Below, piece after piece: positions 45,601 to 57,146 of a stretch of 64,000 bases of DNA. Origin of the DNA: Nautilus pompilius (lineage: Eukaryota; Mollusca; Cephalopoda; Nautilida; Nautilidae); the NCBI GenBank assembly GCA_018389105.1, contig JACATO010001025.1, positions 124,001-188,000 of the forward strand, given 5' to 3'. Every line of letters starts with the position of its first letter. Within the stretch, counting starts at the first letter, position 1. A program made the position numbers and the translations under genes. The notes beneath the pieces were generated by a model. That model saw nothing but the letters and a program-made list of their open reading frames with translations, was not told the DNA's origin and did not search any database.

Positions 45601-48600
45601 TCATAGTGACACTCCTGTCTTTCCTCTGCCTGCCTTCATCCTCCCATCCCTTTCTATCTCTATACTACTCACTCACATTCCCTCAAAAATTCTAGATATG
45701 GTATTCTGAAGTGTTGGATTGTTGTACTCATTTACTTTTTACTTTGAAATTCTATTATTATTATTATTATTATTATTATAGTTATTTCTTGTATCCTTTT
45801 GCCATGTACCGGAATTCGTTATTATGGCATAACTCTTTCAAGGATAAATTAGCAAAAAAAAATACAACAACAAAAATCATACATGGCTATTTCTTTGTTG
45901 GTATCCTAACTCTTTATTCTGCATCACATTTTTCAGGAAGCAATACAATTACACACCCAAAAGCGAAAATCATAGCTGAAGCTGGCCCTATAATAATTGG
46001 AGAAAACAACCTGATTGAGGAGAGGGTTCAGATCATCAACAGGTGAGGATACAGAAATCAGTATAATTAAAGCAGATGTTTACTGAATCAGAGAGAAGAA
46101 TCTGTCTGCTGAAACTGAAAGGTTGTATGCCATAGTTTCAAAACATTTTTTAAAAAGTGATTTCAGTAAGAGTTAAAATTCAAATTTCCTTTTTTTTTTC
46201 TCTCTCTCCAGAATTTTGGGTGGGTGCATATATACTGTGTAATTCATAGTCAAAGTTGGTTGCACCCATGATAACTGATTCTGGCCTCATGATGTCATGA
46301 CATTGTTAATGGTCAACAATAACAGAATTCTTAGAAGATGCTCTTTATCATAATAACATCAAAGGCAGTTTTACTGATGAATTTCAGAGTTATGTTTATA
46401 TAAATTTTGTGTCAAAATGCCAATAAAATATTTTACTTTAATTTAAAAATGCATTTATTTGTCATTTAGCAAACTATTTACCTGGCATTATCACAAGACT
46501 TGCAACATTTAACCATTGACTTTGAATTTTGATTTATATTATATAATTTTGAATTAATATCAGTGATTTGAAGTACAGAAACAATATTTATAAGGTGCTA
46601 AGGTAAGTGTGTGAACTTAAATCCATGGAACATCTCATGAAGACGTTGCGGCTGGGAGTTTACATAAATTGAAAACTCTGGTAGATGGGCTCTTTTTTTT
46701 TTTTTAGGTTCTAAACATCCTTTGTAAATAGAGAGTTAATGCAGCCATTCTGTGAATGTATGCACGATTGTGTGTTAAGTCTTGTTAAATTATCTAATGA
46801 TGACACCAGTGACAAAAAAGGTGAAAAATAATTTGTTAATCATCTTTAACTCTAAGATTCCAGAGAGGTTGGAAAATTTAGATGAATGATACTTACCAGT
46901 ACTGACCCACTAGGATCGCTGAACACAAGTGTTAACTTTAGCATAGTGGTAGAGCTTTAGCTCTTTGGTTCCTAGCCCAATAGCATTTTACCAGCTTACC
47001 TGGTCATCCCCCCCATCATTCCCTTTTGTGAATTCTGCACACTGCAGAAGTTGGGATTTTCTTAAGCCATTTCATGACTGTTTATGCAGTTCGTTCTTTG
47101 GAGTTTCAGCCTTTCTTAACCAAACAGTGCAATCTCTACTGATAGATATTTTTTTTAACAATTTTATTTCATATATAAGTTCAGAAAGCAAGACTTAATA
47201 TTTCCCCTTTTTTTTTAAAGCAGCTTGTAGATATTTAGGGGCATGACTGCTTTTGTCTTTTCCATATCTACCTTGAAAAGCCTTGTTTCACTAGGTCTGA
47301 CAGATTCTTTTCTAACTTCAGATTAAAAAAGAAAAATAGGAAGTGTATTTGTTCATTAAACACAATATGCCTATCTGTTCATTATTATCACTGGCATGGG
47401 TGCAGCATGTTCTAATTTCTTCCTGGTTTGGTTTATGCTTTATTCATTCATATATTTCTGCTTAGTTTTCACTTTCTTTATTTGTTTTTTGGTCTCTTTA
47501 AATGCTTCTTTCCTTAAATTTTTTTCTAATTTTATAATTCATTTGATGGAGCTCCAATAGTTTTTTAAAATATGCCTAGGTCTTTTTTGTTTGTGGTATT
47601 TCTCAGAATTTCCCAAACCCTTGTCATTGTCTAAAGAGAAAACTGTGACCCTAGGCTTTATACAATGAGACTGAAGAAAAACCACACTGAAAATGAGCAC
47701 CTACCTGTTGGTTGATCTTTTCTTTTGATTGCTAAACATTGAAAATATTATAAACAGTCACTAAATAGGTATATCTAATTGATTTTCTTTTTTTTTTATA
47801 AACTGAAGTATTTATTTTGCCTTTTTGTTTTCCATTTCTGGATAGGTGCCCTTTCTCTCTCATCTTCATTTTCTTTTCTCTTGCTTTATCTCTATACATA
47901 TGAGAGAACCATCAGCATAATTTATTCTATCCAATGTCTTTTGATTAAAAATAAGATGCAACAAACACGTGATAGACACCCAACAATACTGTTCTTTTAT
48001 TCAATCTAAACAATGATATGAAAATTCTACAATCAGTAAGTAACCTTTTATATCAGTCAGAAGACATTTTTATTCTGAAACTATATCAAAATTCAAAAAC
48101 TTGCCAGCTGCTTTAGTACATTGTAGATACAAAGATTGTGTTCATACTTGTCTTAATAAAATTTTACTGTGACATCTGAAATATTGAATTTTCGTTAGAG
48201 ATTTACCTGTGTTCAACAAATAGATTTGTTTTGACTTTATATATGTTTAATGTAAGCTCTCCTTTTGGTATATTATTATTGCTCAACATCCTGTGCAAGT
48301 AGGTGCTGACAGACAATTTACCAGGTGTTATCTCTTGACCTGGGTCTGTGCAGATAGGTACCTGCAGATGTTACCTTTTGATAAGTATTATCTTATTTAA
48401 TTTCAGGTTTCCAGAAGGAACTGATCCCAACAATTTGAATCAGACTGTGATGATCATTGGTAACCACAATGTGTTTGAAGTGGGAGCTAGTATCTTTTGC
48501 TTAACTTTTTTCTGCTGATCTCAGTAAAAACAAACAAGCATTTCATCGTGCAACTTAACCCATGGATTTGAAAGTTAACCCCATAGTGCTTTATTAAGTG

Positions 48601-51600
48601 GGTTGGGCAAACATGTTTTTCCAGTTTTCTACCCCTGCTGGCAAGGTCTCATTGCTCCCCATTTCTGACCAAACACTATCCCTTACGCCACTCTGCTTGT
48701 TGCTTAGATTTTAAAAACTGGGAAGTTTGTCCTATGAAAATCACGAAGATAATAAAGTTAAATCGAAATTTTCAAAACTAAACTTAAACAATAAATGTTT
48801 GAATTTAAATCATAAATTAAGTAATATTCTGGCTACAGCATTGTTGTCCCTGACCCTGCCAGAAATTGAAGCCCTGAAGATTGGAGACTTTAACATTGTG
48901 GAAGTTCAAGGTAAGTTACCCCGGTGACCAAAAGGCCACGCATGGCTTTTTTGTGCAAGAAAACGAATGAACAAGCATTTAGTGCAAAAAATAAATGATT
49001 TTTGGCACTACTTACAACAGCTTTAAATTGATATTTTTGTTTCAACAGCCTCCATTGGACGCCAAAGTGAACTTACATCAGGATGCATTATTGGAGCCAA
49101 GTGTAGCTTGACCACTAGTGAAGTGCTAGAAGAAAACACTGTTATGTATGGCAGAAGCTGTGAGAGGCGGATACAGCAGGAACATCCGTTTGTAAGTTAA
49201 CTTAGCCTGTTTATCATTATTGCATTGCTTTTCTCTTTTTTAAGATTATCTTAGATTAGTTTCTATAAATATAAGGTAATCAGAGGAGCAGTAAATTTTA
49301 GAAGCATGCAGATGGACCCCTGTTTGAAATATCAGGCAGATCCTTTAAACCATGATGTTCAAAGCATTTACAACTTGACTATACCATATTTTTTGGCATT
49401 TAAGTTGATACTTTTCCCCTGGAAAATTGACTTATGTATGGATAGAATCATTGAAATTGTTTTAATGAAAAAATAAAAAATGACAGAAGGCGTGTTATTT
49501 TCTGAAATAAACGATAAAATTGTTAGTTTGATAGACTACAGAAATTATTGCCAAGATCATTTGTCAATTGAGTGAGCAATTCACTGTTAAGGTGCTCAAT
49601 GAAGCATGTGATATTATCTAAGCAACAAGCAGACACTCACCAATTACATTCTATCTGTTCTTTTCAGTTCTAATTATATGTATAAACACCCCCAACAAAT
49701 CCTCTACCTCATCTCAAAACAGCTTCTGTAAAGGTATGCAAGTTGCACACAATAGCTTTTAAGCTGGAAATTGTTGAGTCTGCTGTGGTAGTATGGCTGC
49801 ACAGGAAATAGTCTCAGCAAGGAATGTTATGGACCAGTGTAAAGTGAAGGAAGCATCACAGACTATGAAGACGACTCGGAAGGAAAATTGCAGCTGTGAA
49901 GCGAGGTGGACTAATACTGAGGATAAGTTGGAGGAATATATCCTAACCTAATGTGCTGTACATTATGGACTTAATACTATACAGCTGAGACCATAGTCCA
50001 AACAAAATCTTTACGTTTCTTTTTCTCTCTCAGTATTTACTAGGGCGGTTTCCTTGGGGTGTGTACCATATTATCCAATCAGAACAGCTTAGTTTGTTGA
50101 CCACCTGAATCTCAAATGTTGTAGGACTTGAAACCGAGCTGAATATTGATTTGTGCTAACAAAAATGAAATTTTTGAGTTGAATTTTTGAATTTGAGTAT
50201 GTTGTGATATCTCAAAATCAAATAAAAGTGTTGAAAACAGATACAAATGACAAGTTTGTCTTTTTAAAGTAAGCAATTTATCACAGCACGAATGACACAA
50301 GATCACCTGATGATCATTGATGTCAAGTACTGACTAAAAATAAGCACCCTGGCTTTTGATGCCAGAACCAATAATAATGTTTGTAACTTGTTTCAAATAT
50401 TTCTCCAATGATTACAGACATGTTAAGAAATTATTTCAACACTCCATTTATCCAAAAGATCATTCCTCAAAAATTGTTCAATGATATTCTCAGACAGCTC
50501 ATTAATATTCACAAGCCTGAAAGTACCATAGACAGTGATGTGATGTGACAGCGTTATGAAGGATTTGACTTGTTCTGGCTGGTTGGAAGTTTGGCTAACT
50601 ACCATAGTTGATCTAGCCTCGCCAAATCAACTGATCTATGAATGAAGGAAAGAAAATAGGAAAACTAGCCAATTCAACTTACATGCTGAAAAATATGACA
50701 ATATAGTCTGACATTTATTTATTATATCGAAGACCATAAGTAAAATATAGGATGTATTATTTACCCAATAAGGTGATGGTAGTTCATGCAACATAATCCT
50801 GAGCTTTGCAGTTTTATTAATTGCCTTTCTCAGATCATTCTGACCTTTGAACCTCCTTCAAACAAGTTACATCTCTTTGATCACGTGGTTACCAAATTTG
50901 GATTGTACACTCCTGGCTTGGATCTCACTAGTGCTTTATATAATGGAACTAGAACTCTTATCTTAACATCTATAGCAGGGGTCGGCAACCCCCGGCCCGC
51001 AAAGGGCTAGCGTCCGGCCTGCCAACCTAACACACGGACCTTAATGTCTTTATTACATGTGCCTCGTTGCTTGCTCAACAAACGCACACCCATGCTACGC
51101 CTGCCATCTCACTACTGCAGCATCCAGAGCTGATTGGATGCCTATGGCAAGGACACACAAACACGTTCTATACTAGTTCACTGGATCGCCTGTTATCATC
51201 GTACCTGTGCGGGTGTACATCGCAGATTTGACCTTCTCACCATTTCGGTGTTTAACGATATCCTTGGTAAATTTTACTTCTTGTCCTACTCAAAGTTGCT
51301 CATTTGAGTTTACTTTCTAGTGATAACACCCTGGTTAGTAGTTGGATTCAACAATAATTGCTGTTTATTTGAGTATTTATATAAAAACGTGTTGACTGTT
51401 ACAACAATTAGCGCAGCATTAGTTTCAAAAAGCCAAATGGTTAGCCCGACCTAGTAAAGGACTCGTCGGATAGCGTGGTTTGATCACATTCTATTCACAA
51501 TTATCGTATTATTCTTTCAGATTAATTGTATCTTCATTTGAACTCTTTCATTCTCAGTTATCCATTTTTTTGCTCTCCTTTCCAGCATTCTGTTTTGTCT

Positions 51601-54600
51601 GAATAAAAACAAGTCCATGGAAACTAAGAAAAGGAAAGTTGATTTTGAGTGCTGCATTTTTAACAAAGAATGGACTCTAAGCTACTTTTTTCATTGAGCA
51701 CCTAAGAAAATGTATTTGCCTAATTTGTCAAGAAACCGTTGCTGTGAAGAAAGTTTCAAACATTAAACGACATTATCAAACCCATCATAACCATTATGAT
51801 AATTTCACTGGGAAAGCACAAGAGGAAGTTGAACGGCTGAGAAACCATCTTACAAAGCAGTCATCCTTTTTCACTAGAAAGGTTACAGAAACATACAGGA
51901 ACACACTGGCTGGCTACGAGGTGTCAAAACTAATAGCAGAAAGGATGAAACCGTTTACTGATGGAGAGTTCTTCAAAGAATGCCTGTTGAAGGTAGTTGA
52001 TGTTGCTTGTCCAGAAAAAAAGCAATTATTCTCTTCGATTAGTTTATCGGCAGCATCAGTAACCAGGCGAATTGAAGAAATGGCAACAAATGTCAGAAAT
52101 GGGTTAGGCGGCATTTAAAAAAATCTGGATTACTTTTCCATTGCTATCGATGAAGCCACTGATATGACTGATACCTGTCAACTCGCTGTATTTGTGAGAG
52201 GTGTAACACCAGCTTTTGATATTGTGGAAGAATTCGTACAATTAATTCCAATGAAGGACACTAGTACAGGAGCAGATATTTTTGAAAGTGTCATAAACTG
52301 GATGATGAAAACGAATCTTGATGTATCAAAGCTTATAGGAGTAACCACAGATGGAGCTCCGGCGATGATCGGAGAGAAAGAGGGGTTTGTAACATTACTC
52401 CAAAACCACCTTGGTCTTGAGCACAAATTAATCAAATTTCATTGCATCATCCATCAGGATGCATTATGTGCCAAGTCATTGAATTTTAAGGAGATTATGA
52501 CAGTGGTCACGAAAATGGTGAATTTTATCCTGTCAAGAGGACTAAATCATCGCCAGTTTCAGGAATTCCTAAAACAAGTTGAAGCAGAGTATGGTCACCT
52601 TACATTTTTCTCAAACGTCCGATGGCTTAGCCGTGGAAAAATGCTAGAACGAGTCTGTATTGAGGGAAGAGAATGCCAGATTTTTGGAGAGCAAAGGCCA
52701 AGATACTTCATACTTTCAGGATTCACAGTGGATTGTCAAATTAGCATTTTTGGTGGATATTACTACCCACATGAATTCTTTGAATCGCGAGCTTCAAGGG
52801 AAGAATAAGCTGATATTTGAGATGTTTGGTCATATTACAGCTTTTGAAAGAAAACTTAAATTGTGGGAATTACAACTTCAGGAAGGAAATTACTCTCATT
52901 TTCCAAATCTACAAAATCACAAAGAAGAAATACTACAAGACATGTTTGTGAGGTCTATTCAGGATTTGAGAAGTGAGTTTTCTTCCCGTTTCGCTGACTT
53001 CCGGCACTATGAATACCAATTTAAACTATTTGGATCTCCTTTCGACATAGATGTGGAGAAAGTGGCAGAAAAATATCAGCTTGAGTTAATAGACTTACAA
53101 TGCGATGATATTTTGAAATCAAAATTTTATTCAGAATCAACCGCTGACTTCTACAAAAAGTATGTTTTACCCAGCGGAAAGTATGAAAGCTTATTGCATA
53201 ATGCGCAGTTGATGGCATCATTACCTGGAGGCACTTACGCCTGCGAACAACTTTTTTCGAAAATGAAATAAAAAAATCGGTTAAGAACAAGGTTGTGCGA
53301 TGACCACCTGGATGATGTTTTGCTCCTGTCATCGACAACTATTTCACCTGATGTTGAGAAATTATCGAAAAATAAACAGAATCAGGTGTCTCATTAAAAA
53401 ATTGCCTATTCTAACAGTATTTTGTTTGTGGTAGGAAAGTTGTGTTTTTCGTTGACTGCATTAGTCCTTAACCTGCTATTCTTGCAGTACAATAGGGTAC
53501 CTTTTTTTTACCTAAAATTACATAAAATTTGTTGTTTTTCCTTTAAACCTACGGAAAAAGTAACTTTCTGGACAGACCCCTCTGAAGTCCAGACAATTTG
53601 CTATAGTATTAATACAGAATGTATATATTCTTTTATATGTACGATGTATGTAATCTGAACTTAAATGTATATTAGTAGTATATATTGTACACTGCATAGC
53701 TATCCGGCCCGCAGATCCCAAAAGGTTGCTGACCCCTGATCTATAGGGTGGCTGTACAGGTCTTAGGTTATTCTGCACTGTCATAACTGGGAAATGGTAT
53801 ATCATATGACTGAAAATTTGTCGGTGTGAGTGACAAGATAAAATATTAAAAGGAAATAAGTAAATGATGACATGGCCAGTTGGGCATATTTTTATACCAC
53901 ATATTTGGTGTGTCTTCCCTCATTTTCAGCTATAGCATGCAATTGAGAAATAATGTACAAAACAGCTGATGAAAACATCCTGAGGACTACAGTGGACTTC
54001 ATGATGGATTGTGTCCAGGGTGGGTAGTGATTAAATAGCAACTTGGTGAGCATGAACATCAAGGTGACCTTATAACCAGTAATTTATTGGGTTGAGATCA
54101 GGTACTCAAGGTTACTGTGAAGAGCAAAGAGCATCCAGTTTTATGTTTGCAACTATCTCGACATGTGCAAGTTGGTTATGGCCTTGGCCAAACCCAATAG
54201 CTCTTCAGTGTTTATATTGCTTTTTTCTGTTGTACTTTTTAATGTAGAAAATTACAAAAGAAAATATTTCTTGAAACTTGGTAGGGAAGCGTTTTGACTT
54301 AAAGGTTAATAAATTATGCTTTTATCTGGGATGGTGATATAATGTTCTTATATAATCACTTTCTTTTTTAAATGGAATTGGTTCTTTTTTTTTTTCCTTC
54401 TTCTTTTTCAAATAACTGCATTTTGTATATAAGAAGAAATGTGGTATCAAGAAACTTGTCTAGGGTGGAGCAAGGGGGTGTTGATTTACATGTAGTGTCT
54501 ATTTACTTTTGATATCTTTCCTTGCACAATGGATTTTATATTTTTTGACACTTCAATGATCATTTTTCCAGCCACAGACGTTACAACTGGACTTTCTGTC

Positions 54601-54664
54601 TAAGCTCCTGCCAAGTTTTCATCACATTCGGAAACCAACCAGAGGCAGTTCTCCACGTCTTTAA
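42600..54664 (+). CDS. DCTN6: dynactin subunit 6 (p27), 187 aa
   Basis: DCTN6 is a pointed-end subunit of dynactin, the cofactor of cytoplasmic dynein. Coding exons are 42600-42625, 43895-43959, 45937-46042, 48407-48489, 48863-48910, 49049-49191 and 54572-54664. The phases 2, 1, 2, 1, 1 and 0 all match and give 564 nt, 187 residues plus stop (human 190). The protein is a left-handed beta-helix with hexapeptide turns: [82 protein letters not shown]. It ends with a helix [24 protein letters not shown] at 54741-54746 gives a 3' UTR of roughly 0.1 kb. Intron 6 contains a hAT transposon. Expression is expected to be constitutive. Confidence 0.95.
43895..43959 (+). CDS. DCTN6: DCTN6 exon 2
   Basis: Bounded by TTGCTTCTCCAG and CATAG|GTATGA. 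Reads [20 protein letters not shown] then I, the first turns of the beta-helix. Confidence 0.95.
44935..45215 (-). mobile_element. tRNA-derived SINE, family A copy 3
   Basis: On the minus strand: GGGGACAGTATCAGTCCAAC, GACTACTGGACTGCTAAGGTT, then B-box-like AAATTTAAATCCC, TTTCTTCTGTCTTCTTCAC, GTAGGTTTCCTCCAAC, GAGTTCTTGTAAGGACTTTC and ACTTTTGTGCTGGCC. The blocks follow the order of copies 1 and 2. It lies reversed in DCTN6 intron 2. Confidence 0.6.
45753..45780 (+). repeat. (ATT)n microsatellite
   Basis: ATT trinucleotide run in DCTN6 intron 2. Confidence 0.9.
45937..46042 (+). CDS. DCTN6: DCTN6 exon 3
   Basis: Bounded by CACATTTTTCAG and AACAG|GTGAGG. Reads [20 protein letters not shown] then [34 protein letters not shown] is the DCTN6 signature. 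Confidence 0.97.
48407..48489 (+). CDS. DCTN6: DCTN6 exon 4
   Basis: Bounded by ATTTAATTTCAG and GCTA|GTATCT, a weak donor. Reads [20 protein letters not shown] then NVFEVGA. The donor choice is fixed by phase with exon 5. Confidence 0.9.
48863..48910 (+). CDS. DCTN6: DCTN6 exon 5
   Basis: A 48-nt exon between CCCTGCCAG and TCAAG|GTAAGT, reading [15 protein letters not shown]. It matches the segment with a '.A.K.GD.N..E' pattern in other DCTN6 proteins. Confidence 0.9.
49049..49191 (+). CDS. DCTN6: DCTN6 exon 6
   Basis: Bounded by TTTTGTTTCAACAG and CCGTTT|GTAAGT. Reads [20 protein letters not shown], then [20 protein letters not shown], then [16 protein letters not shown] is the best-conserved hexapeptide pair of the family. 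Confidence 0.96.
50968..50975. repeat. hAT target-site duplication, left
   Basis: ATCTATAG, identical to 53739-53746 beyond the right end. Confidence 0.95.
50976..53738 (+). mobile_element. hAT DNA transposon (2,763 bp)
   Basis: Terminal inverted repeats are CAGGGGTCGGCAACC at 50976-50990 and its inverse (CAGGGGTCAGCAACC) at 53738-53724, with one mismatch in 15. GGCCCGC motifs lie just inside both ends. The element is flanked by a perfect 8-bp target duplication, ATCTATAG, at 50968-50975 and 53739-53746. The 8-bp duplication and CAGGGG ends are hallmarks of hAT. It encodes a broken BED-finger transposase. It sits in the sense orientation in DCTN6 intron 6. Confidence 0.95.
51617..53397 (+). 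pseudogene. hAT transposase of the BED-finger, GTF2IRD2/ZBED-like group, inactivated
   Basis: The start is ATG 51617 ([11 protein letters not shown]). A BED zinc finger follows, with a C-x2-C pair (CICLICQE) and a distal HYQTHH. The catalytic core includes [17 protein letters not shown], then [12 protein letters not shown] and FHCIIHQ, and a C-terminal hAT dimerisation region near [15 protein letters not shown]. The reading is broken by a frame change near 51690, an in-frame TAA at 52116-52118, another frame change near 52660, and an in-frame TAA at 53269-53271 before the final stop at 53395-53397. So it cannot make a full transposase. The termini are intact, so it could still be moved in trans. 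Confidence 0.9.
53739..53746. repeat. hAT target-site duplication, right
   Basis: ATCTATAG, identical to the left copy. Identity suggests a relatively recent insertion. Confidence 0.95.
54572..54664 (+). CDS. DCTN6: DCTN6 exon 7 (C-terminus)
   Basis: The acceptor is TTTTTCCAG. The exon reads [20 protein letters not shown] then [14 protein letters not shown] at 54662-54664. The helix LQ.DFL.K.LP..H...K caps the beta-helix in this family. Confidence 0.95.
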   Translation, partial: PQTLQLDFLSKLLPSFHHIRKPTRGSSPRL

Positions 54665-56569
54665 TGGAAAAAGAGTAGCAATGTATGTAGGTAGGGCTGT
54701 CTCATTTTCAACTTGTTCCTTGGAGATGGGGTGAAGTGTTAATAAAATTTCTTCAGTTGTGGTTTAGATGTGGAGCATGTGAGCTTGCATGCAGATATTT
54801 TGCTTTCATGCTTGGTTCACATGCTCTTGTGAAGTATATATGTACGCATGATTTATATAGTAAAGCTGTACACATTTACAAATCTGGTGCTTGCTTTATC
54901 TGAAAGTAAAGGTGGACCCAGCTGACCATTTGCCATATAACTGATTATGAACAGCAGTAAAGCCATAGAGCTGTGGAACTATTAAGTACATGTTAACCAA
55001 ACTAGGTCAGTTTTCAGGTAACAGCTGGAAAATAAAGAATTATTGGTTTCACATTCATATTCATAGAGGAAAATACCATCAAGTGGCCTTTGTTGTGTTA
55101 GCCTTTGCGCTTTTTAAGGAAAAGTAGGTAGGTTATTTTTAATATGGATGTTTTTTGTATAAGATAATTAAATACTACATGAGAGAAGCCAATTTTTTTA
55201 AATTAAAATTTTAAAAAACTCTTGAATACTTGGAGCAGAAATTGAGTTTTGTAATAATATCTGATTACTGTTGTATAATTGAAAATAAATGTCTTGGTAT
55301 TGAGTGCTGGAAACTGTTAAAAGTTTTAGATACAGGCCCCTCTCCCACATTGAACAACTAAAAGAAAGTGAGCTAAAGTTTGTGTGTGTTATCATTACTG
55401 CTATTTGTTCATTAATTTATTATCAATTGTTATATTTGTATTGATTTCTGCAAACCTTTAGAATTATACACTCAGCTCATGCATGCACTACAGTGTTTGT
55501 ATATAATGAATGATACTAAATGAAAGGAGGTGGCTAATTACCAATACAGGTTACTTTTTAGGGTTTGTAAATTTTATACTTTCAGATGATATGATGAATT
55601 TTCATATTTCAAAACCAAGAACTGGCTCTCATCCTTTAAGATACTTCAGGAATCTGTGAAAGGGCCAAGTTTTGTAACCTGAAATAAGGCAGCTGGTGGC
55701 ATTAAGTTTGTCACAAAGCACGTGAGTTCAGCCTGAACAGTAAGGAATATAACATTGTTCACTTGGTTCATCACTTGCAAGACCAACAATAATAAAACAG
55801 GAAACCAAAAGCAAGCATCTTTCATTTTAGAAATATTTCAAAATATTTTATTTTTAATTAGATATATTGTTATCAGCATCTTGTTTTGAACCTAGCTATG
55901 GGATGAAGAAAAGCTTAACCATTTCTTTATCTATGTTGTTAAATTCTGTGGTTATGGTTAGCGGCATGCCAGTCAGAGCCCACTTTAAATACTTGTACAC
56001 AAAGTTGTTCTAAATATAATAAAACTTGAAAAGTTAGGGAAATTTTATAGTTATCATAACATTTTAAGTTATCTGTATGCATGTATATTATGCAGTGATT
56101 CTGTGATTAGAATGTCATTATCTGTTATCTTAGTCAAATGTAAAATATGTATGTGATATGACAGATCATCTACAATATTCTTTAGTAACTTTTGGACTTG
56201 ACCCCCATTAGAAGTTCGTTCTTTCCTTCAAAGGCTGACACATCTTTTGTCATCATGCCATCTGTATTCTGCATTAGTCAAATAAATCTTTTGATCAGAC
56301 AGAACTAAATAAAAGATATTAACCAGATTATAATTTAGTCTCTGTCTGAGGAATTTTGTTTATTCACTTAATGGTTTCCTGTCATTCAATAGCTACACTT
56401 TATTAAAATAAAATTTATTTATTTATTTAAATCTTTCTTTTCAAGATGATTTGTTCCAAGTATAAAATTATTTAAGGATTTTGGTGTCTTATTTTTGTTG
56501 TATATAACAAATAAAATAAGTCTAAAAGTCACTTTTGATTTGTTTTTTTGATGCAAACTGGGTGCAGTA
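54665..56569. other. DCTN6 3' flank, no gene seen
   Basis: The AATAAA at 54741-54746 is the likely end of DCTN6. The rest is AT-rich with no supported feature. Confidence 0.5.
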
Positions 56570-57144
56570 CAGTCGACCCCCACGTAATCACGGTTCGGTA
56601 TTCACGGCCCCGGTTATTCGCGGAATTTTCCTTAGAACCTAACTAATAATTGTTCATGGAAACCCCCACATATTCGCAGAATCGCAAATATCTTCCGTGA
56701 TTTTTTTATGGCTTTTTTTGTGGCAATATATATTTTTTCACGCTTTTTGACGCTAAATTATTAATAGCAATATAATTTACTAATTTTGTAATATAAATAC
56801 TAACGTAAATTCAGCAAAATATCAATATAAAATAAATGCTATTGGCTGGAGATTTGAAAGTAGCCAATCCGAGAGCGTTATTCATTTCTCCTCGCTGTTG
56901 ATTGGCTGCTGCCCACGAGGCGCTGTCTCGGGCAAATGCAGCCCAGCATCATCCCAGTTTACCGCATGTAGCTATCTCGAGTGTTTCGCTGAGTGTTGTA
57001 TTTTTTATTAAATTATTATTATATATTTTTAATTACATTTTGACGTTTACAGGCATTTTTATGGACCACGTCCAATATTCGCGGTTTTTCACTCTTCGCA
57101 GGTGCTCTAGGAACGTAACCCCTGCGAATACCGGGGGACAACTG
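56570..57144. mobile_element. Tigger-like (Tc1/mariner-pogo) non-autonomous element, 575 bp
   Basis: The ends read CAGTCGACCCCCACGTAATC on the left and, inverted, CAGTTGTCCCCCGGTATTCG on the right. Both are followed inside by further shared motifs of the TATTCGCGG type. Flanking TA dinucleotides lie at 56568-56569 and 57145-57146, the Tc1/mariner target duplication. CAGTxGxCCCCC... termini are typical of Tigger elements. No transposase is encoded; an open frame at 56902-57201 runs out of the element and is not a gene. Confidence 0.8.
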
Positions 57145-57146
57145 TA

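Larger units (their letters stand above)
49192..54571 (+). other. DCTN6: DCTN6 intron 6
   Basis: A 5.4-kb intron from GTAAGT to TTTTTCCAG, carrying the hAT element at 50976-53738. Without the insertion it would be about 2.6 kb. No other ORF is convincing. Confidence 0.85.
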
